A DNA stretch of 64,000 bases. Origin: Halioglobus sp. (GTDB lineage: Bacteria; Pseudomonadota; Gammaproteobacteria; Pseudomonadales; Halieaceae). A program made the translations under genes and the position numbers. The notes beneath the pieces were generated by a model that was not told the DNA's origin, did not search any database, and was given only the letters and a program-made list of their open reading frames with translations. Shown here piece by piece: positions 16,997 through 25,859 of this stretch (its first letter is position 1; every line of letters starts with the position of its first letter). The stretch spans positions 1 to 64,000 of the forward strand of contig JAGRIH010000063.1 of assembly GCA_020443345.1 (NCBI GenBank). The letters run 5' to 3'.

Positions 16997-17847
16997 CGCG
17001 AACGGACCCAGACCCCGATCTCGGCAGCAAAGCGCTCCCGGCCGCTCGCATTGAGGTGCCCGAAATGATCCATAAACAAGCCATCCGGCCACGGCGCGGG
17101 GGCCAGCCACAGGGGCAGCGCGTACTGCTTTGCCAGAGCACGTATATGCTCACTCATCTGAGCGTAGCGCGCCCGGTCGCGTCCATACCCGCTCTCGGGC
17201 AGCGGGGGCCAGAACAACAGCACTACAGTGTCGTGTCGGCGGGCGTCGGCGAGCGCTGCCTCCAGTCCCGCGCCATCCCATACCGCCCGGGGGAACAGCG
17301 CGGGTGCCACCGCCCCGGCCAGTACCATGCCCGGTGCATGGGCGGGAAACCGGCCCAGGCGAACGCGCCCCTGCTGTTCCACAGAAAGGCCCACTGCAGC
17401 GCGGGCGACCAGCGTCAGGCGCCGTCCGTTCTCCGAGAGCACCCCGGCCAGGGTGGTTGCCCAGGGGCAATTCCACAGGCCGTTGTATTCGTGGGCAAAG
17501 GCGTTGACCTCGAGCAGCACCGTATGGGCGCCGGCGGCAACTGCCGCAGCGAGGATATCCAGGGACTGCGCCTCTGATATATTCGGCAGGCTGGCCACGA
17601 GCGTCTCTCGGTCCGGATGCAGCACACGGGTATACCGCGCGTCGTGCGGCAGGGCCGTCCGGCTCAGGGAGGAACCAAGCAGCAGATCCTGGTGGGCCAC
17701 CAGCGCGGCGAAATCCGCTGGCAGGGTAATCTTGTCCGGGTTCTTTTGCAGGGTTGCCCAGATAAATCCCGCGGCAATGGTGCCGGACAAGACCCAGACC
17801 GCCGCCAGCCAGCCGGCCTCGGGCTCAGCTGCGACAAACCGTCTCAT
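16993..17847 (-). CDS. membrane-anchored SGNH/DltD-like protein
   Basis: 284 residues. A transmembrane helix at about residues 13-33 anchors a periplasmic domain. LLLGSSLSR places a serine (S59 or S60) in a DltD-like GSS motif, and the C-terminal DHFGHLNASGRERF (D260, H264) matches the D-H part of the SGNH triad seen in MBOAT partner proteins. Such proteins take the acyl group from the MBOAT and place it on an extracytoplasmic acceptor. The start codon lies 23 bases inside the ligase gene, and the stop overlaps the MBOAT GTG. Confidence 0.75.
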   Translation of the reverse strand: MRRFVAAEPEAGWLAAVWVLSGTIAAGFIWATLQKNPDKITLPADFAALVAHQDLLLGSSLSRTALPHDARYTRVLHPDRETLVASLPNISEAQSLDILAAAVAAGAHTVLLEVNAFAHEYNGLWNCPWATTLAGVLSENGRRLTLVARAAVGLSVEQQGRVRLGRFPAHAPGMVLAGAVAPALFPRAVWDGAGLEAALADARRHDTVVLLFWPPLPESGYGRDRARYAQMSEHIRALAKQYALPLWLAPAPWPDGLFMDHFGHLNASGRERFAAEIGVWVRSR

Positions 17848-19624
17848 GCAATTCCCCGAGACTGCCGATACCGGCGATAGCCGCGGTGGGTATGATCAGT
17901 CCAAAGGCCTGCTCCGCTTCGAGCACCAGTGTGAGATGATTAAAGCTGTCCCAGGCCGCGAGCGTCGCGGGCGATGTCTGTGCGCTCAACGAGGCCGGAT
18001 CGAGGTTGAATACACGGGCTGCGAGCTCTACCACTTCGCGCATCGAGACCCGATTGCCCTGGGCCTGTCCTTCGCGAACGCCCCGCTCACCGGCGGCGCC
18101 CTGCAGTTCGGTACGCAAGCGGACGAGATCGGGCTTGCCCGCCTCACCGCGCGGGATGTGATCCACCGGCACGATCTGTTTTGGTACCTTGAGCGGCTCC
18201 AGCCACTGCCGCGCATGGGCAAGTAATTGCTCCGGGGTCAGGTCGCGGTCGAGGACCACGGCGCTGACGGCAATTTCCTCGAACTCCGCATGCGGCACGC
18301 CCACTGTCACGGCCTCGATCACAGCGGGGTGACGCAGCAGCGCTTCATCGATTTCCTGCGGTGCAATGGAAAGCCCGCCCGAGTTGATCATCGATTTCAG
18401 GCGGCCGATGAATTCCAGGTTGCCCCCGGCATCCCGGCACACCAGGTCGCCGGTCCGGAACCAGCCGCCCTCGACAAAGGACGCGCGGTTGCGCTCGGGA
18501 TCGCGCCAATAGCCGCGACAGATATGTGCGCCGCGCAGTTGCAGCTCGCCGGGGCCCTGTGTCGGGGTGACGCCATCGGCCGGGTCGACGATTCTCGCCT
18601 GGCAATCGATGGGCACACCGATCGTACCGGGTTTGCCCATCTGCGGGTGCCGCCCGGCGTAGGTGGCATTGGCCACCGTTTCAGTCATACCGTAGAGGTT
18701 GTACAGCGGGCAGTTGAAGCGTTTTTCAAAGGCGCTCCACAGCTCACTGCGCAACACCGAAGCCGAACTGATAACGGCCCTGAAGCCGTCAAAGCTGAAA
18801 TAGTCGTCGTGCCGGGCAAACTGCTCGATCAGGGCGAGGATCGTGGGATTGGTGATGAAGTGGGTCGCGCCGTGCCGGCTGAACTGATCCAGCCAGGGCT
18901 CCAGGTGATCCAGAGCGAAGCGGCCCGGTCGCAGCAGGCGCGCGCCATTGCTGGCACTCAGCAGGAGCCCCTGGGTCAGGCCGTCGGTGTGCGACAGCGG
19001 CGTCGGGTTGGCGATGCAACTATCGGCACCGTAGTCGAACAGGCGCGTCAATGTGGCCAGGTGCGCCTGCAGCGCGCCGTGGGTGATCTCGACCCCGGAG
19101 GGCTCACCGGTGGTACCCGAGGTAAACAGCAGGTAGGCCAGCGCGTCGTCACCTGCCGTCAGCCCGGGGTCGCGCTGGGGTCCGCTGTGTCGTCCGGCGC
19201 CTCGAAAGCGGTCCAACACGCGGCGCCTGGCATCCGGCAGGCGGGGCATGTCCGCTAGCGTGGAAAATCCCCCGATTTGCATTTGCGAACGTTTATCGGG
19301 GTCTGCAACGACCAGCAGAGCCGGCTCGGTCACCCGGCACACGGCCCGCAGGCGATCGATGGGCGACTCCGGGTTCAGCATAACCGGGACCTTGCCGTCC
19401 AGCAGTGCCGCCAGGAATACGGTAGCGGCCAGCATGTCGTCCTCACACACAATCACCAGCCTGTCGCCGGCGGCGAGGGCATGCCGGTCAAAAACAGCAC
19501 ACCATGGGCGAATGCCCCGAGCCAGGGCGCGGTAGGAGTACGCGCGGTCAGTGAGTTGCAGGAACGGCTTGTGCAGTGCCGTGTTTATTTGCTCCCAGAG
19601 CGTGCGGGAGAACGTCGCACTCAT
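17825..19624 (-). CDS. adenylate-forming ligase fused to a C-terminal acyl carrier domain (DltA-DltC-like)
   Basis: 599 residues. The ANL domain (about 1-505) has LLFTSGTTGEPSGVEITHG near residue 167, YNLYGMTETVANATYAG near 310, WFRTGDLV near 400, GRLKSMINSGGLSIAPQEID near 418, and IPRGEAGKPDLVRLR, which supplies the catalytic lysine. The last about 75 residues form a carrier domain with AWDSFNHL, where S560 is the expected phosphopantetheine site. It would activate an amino or acyl acid and load it in cis, merging the jobs of DltA and DltC. The start overlaps the acetyltransferase stop by four bases. The loaded substrate is unknown. Confidence 0.87.
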   Translation of the reverse strand: MSATFSRTLWEQINTALHKPFLQLTDRAYSYRALARGIRPWCAVFDRHALAAGDRLVIVCEDDMLAATVFLAALLDGKVPVMLNPESPIDRLRAVCRVTEPALLVVADPDKRSQMQIGGFSTLADMPRLPDARRRVLDRFRGAGRHSGPQRDPGLTAGDDALAYLLFTSGTTGEPSGVEITHGALQAHLATLTRLFDYGADSCIANPTPLSHTDGLTQGLLLSASNGARLLRPGRFALDHLEPWLDQFSRHGATHFITNPTILALIEQFARHDDYFSFDGFRAVISSASVLRSELWSAFEKRFNCPLYNLYGMTETVANATYAGRHPQMGKPGTIGVPIDCQARIVDPADGVTPTQGPGELQLRGAHICRGYWRDPERNRASFVEGGWFRTGDLVCRDAGGNLEFIGRLKSMINSGGLSIAPQEIDEALLRHPAVIEAVTVGVPHAEFEEIAVSAVVLDRDLTPEQLLAHARQWLEPLKVPKQIVPVDHIPRGEAGKPDLVRLRTELQGAAGERGVREGQAQGNRVSMREVVELAARVFNLDPASLSAQTSPATLAAWDSFNHLTLVLEAEQAFGLIIPTAAIAGIGSLGELHETVCRS

Positions 19625-20298
19625 TCCTCGCCCGCCGTGTTCAGGCCCGAGCGCTCGCGATCGAGTGGGCGTTCGGTGGCCGGATGGCCCGCCACGAAGC
19701 AGTCGTCGGGCACGTCGTTGCGCACCAGGCTGCCTGCGCCGACCACGGCATTGCGGCCAATGCTGATGTTCGGCACCACGGTGGCGCCAACCCCGATAGT
19801 GGCCCCATCACCCACGCGAATATTGCTGGCCAGAGTCGCACCCGGCCCGATACTGACGAAATCACCAATCATGCAGTGGTGGCCGATGGACACCGCGCGG
19901 TTGACCAGCGTGTGGGCGCCAATGAAGGTTGCACTGCCCACCACCGCGGCCGCATTGATAAAGGTGCCGGCGCGCACCCGCAGGGAGCGCGGCAGCACCG
20001 CCGTCGGATCACACAGCGCAGCGGCGGGGTGAAAGCCCGCGTCAAGGGCAATCGCGCACAACTGCTGCCTGCGCAGGCTGGCAAATGCACAGGTGATGAA
20101 CCCCGCCCGGGCGGCCAGTCGCTCGCGCTCGCGCTGCGACATGCTGTTGAACTCGAGCACCAGGGAGTGATCGAGTACGCGCGGCGCACCGTTCACGCTC
20201 ACGGCTGCCACCGGTGCCTGCCCCAGTCTGCCCAGGGTTTCCTCGTACTCGACGACCAGGGGCGATCGCACACCAAACAAGACGTAGGCGGAACGCAT
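19621..20298 (-). CDS. PglD/NeuD-like hexapeptide-repeat acyltransferase
   Basis: 225 residues. An N-terminal Rossmann-like region (about 1-95) is followed by a left-handed beta-helix with hexapeptide repeats: VGSATFIGAHTLVNRAVSIGHHCMIGDFVSIGPGATL and GDGATIGVGATVVPNISIGRNAVVGAGSLV. The histidine in SIGHHCMIGDF matches the catalytic base region of PglD-type sugar N- or O-acetyltransferases. It would use acetyl-CoA in the cytoplasm on a nucleotide sugar or similar acceptor. It opens the five-gene envelope acylation operon and overlaps the ligase gene. Confidence 0.82.
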   Translation of the reverse strand: MRSAYVLFGVRSPLVVEYEETLGRLGQAPVAAVSVNGAPRVLDHSLVLEFNSMSQRERERLAARAGFITCAFASLRRQQLCAIALDAGFHPAAALCDPTAVLPRSLRVRAGTFINAAAVVGSATFIGAHTLVNRAVSIGHHCMIGDFVSIGPGATLASNIRVGDGATIGVGATVVPNISIGRNAVVGAGSLVRNDVPDDCFVAGHPATERPLDRERSGLNTAGEE

Positions 20299-20602
20299 AG
20301 TATCCTAAGTAGCAAAAAAGATCGAATTCTTGCATGCATCGATGCGTTCGGCAAATGGCTGTGAGAGGGTAGCTGTTCACGCGGTCGCGGCGATCGAGGG
20401 CGACCCGGTGAACCAGGGGCGGGACGGACCGGACCCGCACCAAAACAGCCATATAACTCATAGATATAAAACTATTTTTCTCAGACTAAATCGTCACAAG
20501 AAACCTTGCAATTGATCGTTTTCGCACCTCGGAAATCCTGTATGCTTTTTTTGAGACAAAGGGGAAATCCCGTGTCTAAGAGACCACAGGGGGGACGTAT
20601 CG
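20299..20602. promoter_or_regulatory. divergent intergenic region between the Dlt-like operon and prkA
   Basis: 304 bases with no gene. An AT-rich block lies at 20455-20500. A TATGCT at 20541-20546 preceded by CTG resembles an extended -10 element 57 bases before prkA, of the kind used by stationary-phase sigma factors; no good -35 is present. The prkA leader has an AGAGACCACAGGGGGG stretch upstream of the ATG. These readings are tentative. Confidence 0.3.
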
Positions 20603-22525
20603 ATGACCATATTCAGTCATTACCAGAGCCGCTACGAGGCAACGCTGGAGGAGGAATGCAGCCTCCAGGAGTATCTGGACCTTTGCAGGACCGACCGCGG
20701 CGCGTACGCGTCGGCGGCGGAACGCATGCTGCTTGCCATCGGCGAGCCCGAGGTGGTGGACACCGCAAAGGACCCCCGCCTGAGCCGCATCTTCGCCAAC
20801 AAAGTGATCAAACGCTACGCTGCTTTCGCCGAGTTTTATGGCATGGAGGAGTGCATCCAGCAGATCGTGAGTTTCTTTCGGCACGCGGCCCAGGGCCTGG
20901 AGGAGCGCAAGCAGATTCTGTATCTGCTGGGCCCGGTGGGGGGCGGTAAATCCTCCCTGGCCGAGCGACTGAAACAGCTGATGGAGAAACAGCCGATCTA
21001 CGCGATCAAGGGTTCGCCGGTGTTCGAATCGCCGCTGGGCCTGTTCAGCCTGGAGGAAGACGGCGCCATCCTCGAGGAGGAATACGGCATTCCCCAGCGC
21101 TACCTGAAGTCGGTGATGTCGCCCTGGGCGGTAAAGCGGCTGCACGAGTACAACGGCGATATCAGCCAGTTCCGCGTGGTGAAACTGTTTCCCTCGACGC
21201 TCGACCAGGTGGCCATCTCCAAGACCGAACCGGGCGACGAAAACAACCAGGACATCTCGTCGCTGGTCGGCAAGATCGATATTCGCAAGCTCGAGCACTT
21301 TGCCCAAAGCGATCCCGACGCCTACAGTTTTTCCGGCGGCATGTGCCGGGCCAACCAGGGCCTGATGGAGTTCGTGGAGATGTTCAAGGCGCCCATCAAG
21401 GTACTGCACCCGCTGCTCACCGCGACTCAGGAGGGCAATTACAACGGCACCGAGAGTATCGGCGGGATTCCTTTCGAGGGTATTGTGCTGGCCCACTCCA
21501 ACGAATCCGAGTGGCAGGCCTTCAAGACCAACAAGAACAATGAGGCCTTTATCGACCGGGTCTACATCGTCAAGGTGCCCTACTGCCTGCGCGTCACCGA
21601 GGAAGTGGAGATCTACCGCAAACTGCTGCACAACAGCTCGCTGAACGAAGCGCCCTGCGCGCCGGATACGCTGGATATGCTGGCCCAGTTCAGCGTGTTG
21701 TCGCGGCTCAAGGAACCGGAGAACTCCAGCATTTACTCCAAGATGCGCATCTACGACGGCGAAAGCCTCAAGGACCGCGACCCCAAGGCCAAGTCGATTC
21801 AGGAATACCGCGACAACGCCGGGGTCAATGAGGGTATGGACGGCCTGTCCACGCGCTTCGCGTTCAAGGCGCTATCCAAGGTGTTCAACTTCGACGCCGT
21901 GGAAGTGGCGGCCAATCCCGTGCACCTGTTGTATGTGCTGGAAAACCAGATTGAACAGGAGCAGTTTCCACAGGAAATTCACGATCGCTATCTCACCTAC
22001 ATCAAGGAATTCCTGGCGCCGAACTACATCGAGTTCATCGGCAAGGAAATCCAGACGGCCTACCTCGAGTCCTATTCGGAATACGGTCAGAACCTGTTTG
22101 ACCGCTATGTGACCTATGCGGATTTCTGGGTGCAGGACCAGGAGTATCGCGATCCCGACACCGGCGAAATCCTCAGCCGCGCCGCGCTCAACGACGAACT
22201 GGAAAAGATTGAAAAGCCCGCCGGCATCAGCAACCCCAAAGATTTTCGCAGCGAGATCGTCAACTTCGTACTGCGCTCGCGCGCCAACAACGAGGGCCGC
22301 AACCCGCGCTGGACCAGTTACGAGAAGCTGCGCGGTGTGATCGAGAAAAAAATGTTCGCCAGCACCGAGGACCTGCTACCCGTCATCTCGTTCAACGCCA
22401 AGGCCTCCGCCGAGGACCGCAAGAAACATTCGGATTTCGTACAGCGCATGATCGAGCGGGGCTATACCGAGAAACAGGTGAGGCTGTTGTCGGAATGGTA
22501 TCTGCGGGTGCGCAAGTCGCAGTAG
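20603..22525 (+). CDS. prkA: PrkA/YeaG serine protein kinase
   Basis: 640 residues, the usual length of YeaG/PrkA. The N-terminal AAA-like domain has Walker A GPVGGGKS at residues 110-117, and the C-terminal part carries the PrkA kinase-like region. ESIGGIPFEGIVLAHSNESEW and NKNNEAFIDRVYIVKVPYCLRV are diagnostic. In enterobacteria YeaG is a starvation and stress kinase encoded with yeaH. The three-gene block here (prkA, yeaH, ycgB-like) is the common proteobacterial arrangement, often under stationary-phase control. Confidence 0.97.
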   Translation: MTIFSHYQSRYEATLEEECSLQEYLDLCRTDRGAYASAAERMLLAIGEPEVVDTAKDPRLSRIFANKVIKRYAAFAEFYGMEECIQQIVSFFRHAAQGLEERKQILYLLGPVGGGKSSLAERLKQLMEKQPIYAIKGSPVFESPLGLFSLEEDGAILEEEYGIPQRYLKSVMSPWAVKRLHEYNGDISQFRVVKLFPSTLDQVAISKTEPGDENNQDISSLVGKIDIRKLEHFAQSDPDAYSFSGGMCRANQGLMEFVEMFKAPIKVLHPLLTATQEGNYNGTESIGGIPFEGIVLAHSNESEWQAFKTNKNNEAFIDRVYIVKVPYCLRVTEEVEIYRKLLHNSSLNEAPCAPDTLDMLAQFSVLSRLKEPENSSIYSKMRIYDGESLKDRDPKAKSIQEYRDNAGVNEGMDGLSTRFAFKALSKVFNFDAVEVAANPVHLLYVLENQIEQEQFPQEIHDRYLTYIKEFLAPNYIEFIGKEIQTAYLESYSEYGQNLFDRYVTYADFWVQDQEYRDPDTGEILSRAALNDELEKIEKPAGISNPKDFRSEIVNFVLRSRANNEGRNPRWTSYEKLRGVIEKKMFASTEDLLPVISFNAKASAEDRKKHSDFVQRMIERGYTEKQVRLLSEWYLRVRKSQ

Positions 22526-22549
22526 GCGCGAGACAGGGCGGAGACAGGC

Positions 22550-23809
22550 GTGACATTTCTTATCGATCGGCGCAGTAACCCGAAGCAGAAAAGCGCGGTA
22601 AACCGGCAGCGCTTTCTGCGCCGCTACCGTCACCGCATTCGCCGGGCCGTCGCTGAAAACCTGCGCGGCCGGTTGATCACCGAGGGCGGGCGCGGCGAAA
22701 AAATCTCAATTCCCACCCGCGATACCAGCGAACCGGTATTTCGCCACGGCCCCGGCGGCACCGTGACCCACGTGGTACCGGGGAACGAGGAGTTCACCCG
22801 CGGCGACAGGATAGCCAGGCCGCGCGGTCCCGGCAGCGGCGGTTCCGGCCGGGCCAGCAACGAAGGCGAGGGCCTGGATGAATTCGTGTTCCAGATCAAC
22901 CAGCGCGAGTTTCTCGACGCGCTGTTTGACGACATGGAACTGCCCAATTTGACCAAGCGCCAGCTCAGCGGTCTGGAGGAGTTCAAACGCGTCAAGGGCG
23001 GCTTTGCCAGCGACGGCGCACCGTCCAATATGAGCGTTGTCCGCTCCATGCGCTCGGCCACGGCGCGGCGCATCGCGCTGGGAGCGAGCAAGCGCTCGGC
23101 CCTGCGGGAACTGGAAAAAACGCTGGAGGAACTGCCGGAAAACGACGACAACCGGGCGGCTCGCGCCGGGCTTGAAGAACAGATACAGGCCCTGCGCGAG
23201 CAACTGGCACGCATCCCCTTTATCGACGATGTGGACATCCGCTACCACCGCCATATCCAGGAGCCGATACCGCATTCAAAAGCGGTGATGTTCTGTCTGA
23301 TGGACGTCTCGGGTTCCATGGATCAGTACACCAAGGACCTGGCCAAGCGCTTCTACATCCTGTTGTACCTGTTCCTGTCGCGCAACTACGACCGGACGGA
23401 AGTGGTGTTCATCCGCCATCACACCACGGCCAAGGAGGTGGATGAGGAGGAGTTTTTCACCTCCAGGGAAACCGGCGGCACCGTGGTATCGAGCGCTCTG
23501 GAACTGATGCAATCCGTTATCGAGGCGCGCTTCCCGAGCAGTGAGTGGAACATCTATGGCGCCCAGGCCTCGGACGGCGACAACTGGCCCGACGACGCCC
23601 GGCGCAGCAGCGCCGCGCTGCAACACCTCCTGCCGCTGTGCCAGTACTACGCCTACATCGAGATCACCCAGTCCGGCGACAAGCCCCTGTGGCATACCTA
23701 CAGCCAACTGCGCGAGCAGTGGCCGGAGACGTTCGCCATGCAGCACATCAGCGGTCCAAAAGACATCTACCCGGTGTTTCACGAACTGTTCCGGAAGCAG
23801 AGCGCGTGA
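22550..23809 (+). CDS. yeaH: YeaH/YhbH family protein (DUF444)
   Basis: 419 residues, full length. The start FLIDRRSNPKQKSAVNRQRFLRRY and FCLMDVSGSMDQYTKDLAKRFYILLYLFL are family hallmarks; the DVSGSMD segment is a von Willebrand A-like metal site. It acts with PrkA/YeaG in the stress response, and its biochemical role is still open. It lies 24 bases after prkA and overlaps the next gene by four bases (GTGA). Confidence 0.96.
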   Translation: MTFLIDRRSNPKQKSAVNRQRFLRRYRHRIRRAVAENLRGRLITEGGRGEKISIPTRDTSEPVFRHGPGGTVTHVVPGNEEFTRGDRIARPRGPGSGGSGRASNEGEGLDEFVFQINQREFLDALFDDMELPNLTKRQLSGLEEFKRVKGGFASDGAPSNMSVVRSMRSATARRIALGASKRSALRELEKTLEELPENDDNRAARAGLEEQIQALREQLARIPFIDDVDIRYHRHIQEPIPHSKAVMFCLMDVSGSMDQYTKDLAKRFYILLYLFLSRNYDRTEVVFIRHHTTAKEVDEEEFFTSRETGGTVVSSALELMQSVIEARFPSSEWNIYGAQASDGDNWPDDARRSSAALQHLLPLCQYYAYIEITQSGDKPLWHTYSQLREQWPETFAMQHISGPKDIYPVFHELFRKQSA

Positions 23810-25308
23810 GCCGCAAGCCGCTGTCCACCGAGTCCGACTGGACCTTCGACCTGCTGCGGGACTATGAGCGGGAGATCGCCCGCATCGCAGAGCATTTTCA
23901 GCTCGATACCTACCCCAACCAGATCGAGGTGATCAGTTCCGAGCAGATGATGGATGCCTACGCCTCCTCCGGCATGCCGATCAACTACCACCACTGGTCG
24001 TTCGGCAAACACTACCTCAGCATTGAAAACAGCTATCGCCGGGGGCACATGGGCCTGGCCTACGAAATCGTGTTCAACTCCAGTCCCTGTATCGCCTACC
24101 TGATGGAGGAAAACACGCTGACCATGCAGGCCCTGGTCATCGCCCATGCCAGCTACGGGCACAACGCCTTCTTCAAGAACAACTACCTGTTCCGCACCTG
24201 GACAGACGCGGAATCGATCATCGACTACATGTTATTTGCGCGCAAGTTCATCGCCGAGTGTGAGCGGCGCCATGGCTTCGACGCCGTGGAAGCCACCCTG
24301 GACGCCTGCCACGCCCTGATGATGCATGGCGTGGACCGCTACAAACGACCCCACCCCATTTCCCTGCACGAGGAAAAACGCCGCCAGCGCGAGCGCGAAA
24401 AGCTGCTGCAGCAGCAGGTGAACGACCTGTGGCGCACCATTCCCGGCGCGCCGCAGGATAAAGACGCGGCGCTGGAAGCGCGCTTTCCCGCAGAGCCCCA
24501 GGAGAACATCCTGTACTTCCTGGAAAAGCACGCGCCGCTGCTGGAACCCTGGCAGCGGGAGGTGATTCGCATCGTGCGCAAGGTTGCCCAGTACCTCTAC
24601 CCGCAGCGACAGACCAAGGTCATGAACGAGGGCTGGGCCTGTTTCTGGCATTTCCACATACTGCACGAGCTGTATCGGGAGGGCCTGGTCACCGATGGCT
24701 TCATGCTGGAGTTCCTGCAGTACCACACAGCGGTTATCTACCAGCCCCCCTTCAACTCGCCGCACTACAGCGGCGTCAATCCCTACACGCTGGGCTATGC
24801 CATGATGCAGGACCTCAAGCGCATCTGCGAAGCGCCCACTGCGGAGGACCGGCAGTGGTTTCCGGACATTGCCGGCTCACCCTGGCGGGAAACCCTGGAT
24901 TTCGCCATGCGCGACTTCAAGGACGAGAGCTTTATCCTGCAGTTTCTGTCGCCGCAACTGATCCGCGAACTCAAGCTGTTCAGCGTGCTCGACGACGACG
25001 CCAGGGACTACCTGGAAGTCACGGCGATCCACGATGAATGGGGCTACCAGTCTATTCGCGAATCCCTGTCCGCCAGTTACGACCTGGGTAACCAAGAGCC
25101 CGCCATCCAGGTCTACAACGTCAACATGCGCGGCGACCGCGCGCTCACCCTGCGCCACGATATGCAGCACGGCAGGCCGCTGGATGCGGACAGCGCCGTA
25201 CAGGTGATCGAACACCTGCAGCGGCTGTGGGGCTTTGAGGTGATACTGGAGTCGGCGCAGGACGGGGAAGTGAAATCCCGTATCACACACTCGGAACTGC
25301 GGGCCTGA
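23806..25308 (+). CDS. ycgB: SpoVR family protein
   Basis: 500 residues from the GTG at 23806, which overlaps the yeaH stop; the longer open frame is inside yeaH. SpoVR/YcgB hallmarks are YPNQIEVISSEQMMDAYAS, PINYHHWSFGKHYL, IVFNSSPCIAYLMEENT and QTKVMNEGWACFWHFHILHEL. Family members are linked to sporulation cortex in Bacillus and to stress in enterobacteria, with no defined activity. It completes the conserved prkA-yeaH-ycgB module. Confidence 0.96.
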   Translation: MSRKPLSTESDWTFDLLRDYEREIARIAEHFQLDTYPNQIEVISSEQMMDAYASSGMPINYHHWSFGKHYLSIENSYRRGHMGLAYEIVFNSSPCIAYLMEENTLTMQALVIAHASYGHNAFFKNNYLFRTWTDAESIIDYMLFARKFIAECERRHGFDAVEATLDACHALMMHGVDRYKRPHPISLHEEKRRQREREKLLQQQVNDLWRTIPGAPQDKDAALEARFPAEPQENILYFLEKHAPLLEPWQREVIRIVRKVAQYLYPQRQTKVMNEGWACFWHFHILHELYREGLVTDGFMLEFLQYHTAVIYQPPFNSPHYSGVNPYTLGYAMMQDLKRICEAPTAEDRQWFPDIAGSPWRETLDFAMRDFKDESFILQFLSPQLIRELKLFSVLDDDARDYLEVTAIHDEWGYQSIRESLSASYDLGNQEPAIQVYNVNMRGDRALTLRHDMQHGRPLDADSAVQVIEHLQRLWGFEVILESAQDGEVKSRITHSELRA

Positions 25309-25333
25309 AACGCGGCATCGGCGCTGCCGTCGA

Positions 25334-25382
25334 CCGGATAGTGCGCTCGACTGTCCGATGGTAACGCACAGCGTTTATCCGG
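25334..25382. terminator. nested inverted repeat between convergent genes
   Basis: CCGGATA (25334-25340) pairs with TATCCGG (25376-25382), and inside it GTGCG (25341-25345) pairs with CGCAC (25365-25369), leaving a six-base bulge and a loop of 19. It sits between ycgB (rightward) and the DUF4124 gene (leftward), where a shared terminator would be expected. There is no T-run, so this is a weak call. Confidence 0.3.
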
Positions 25383-25405
25383 AAACCGGGTGCTGCATGG
25401 GGGTC

Positions 25406-25714
25406 TTACTCGCCCTGCGGCGTCACGCCGGCGGTGGCGTCGTTATCGTACAGGCCGCGCCGCTCGCCGTTGTAATCCACGCCCGACTTGCGGGTATCCC
25501 TGTCGCTGCGCCAGGTTCCGGCGGCCGCGCGTGGGGCCGAGCGGCGCCCGGACGCCAGGTTGGTCGACTGTATCTTGACCTCCTCCGCCGCCACTTGGTT
25601 ACTACAGGCCACATCGGTAAACGTGGTCTTACCCGAGGCCGGGTCCACACACATATAAACGCCCGCCACCGCCAGCTGTGGCAGGAGCGGGAATATCAAC
25701 AGCAAACGCTTCAT
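25406..25714 (-). CDS. DUF4124 domain-containing exported protein
   Basis: 102 residues. A signal peptide (about 1-17, KRLLLIFPLLPQLAVAG) is followed by VYMCVDPASGKTTFTDVACSNQ, the DUF4124 pattern of a short beta-rich domain with two cysteines likely to pair in the periplasm. The C-terminal half is polar and probably disordered. Function is unknown; the family is common in proteobacterial envelopes. It converges on ycgB. Confidence 0.8.
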   Translation of the reverse strand: MKRLLLIFPLLPQLAVAGVYMCVDPASGKTTFTDVACSNQVAAEEVKIQSTNLASGRRSAPRAAAGTWRSDRDTRKSGVDYNGERRGLYDNDATAGVTPQGE

Positions 25715-25859
25715 CCGGAGTCCTTCTGGGCCTGTTCAAGGGTCGCTCCCAGACTACACTGTGGCGATGGCGCCAAACCACCAAAAACCGGACTTTTCGA
25801 CAGATCGTCCCGGAGGCCGGGCCTTGAGCAGCACACTGCGACGCCGGGGCCGCCGCCAC

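Noticed and set aside
20506..20546. TTGCAA and TATGCT upstream of prkA as a sigma-70 promoter
   Set aside because: The spacing is 29 bases, far from the 16 to 18 needed; only the -10-like part is kept, at low confidence.
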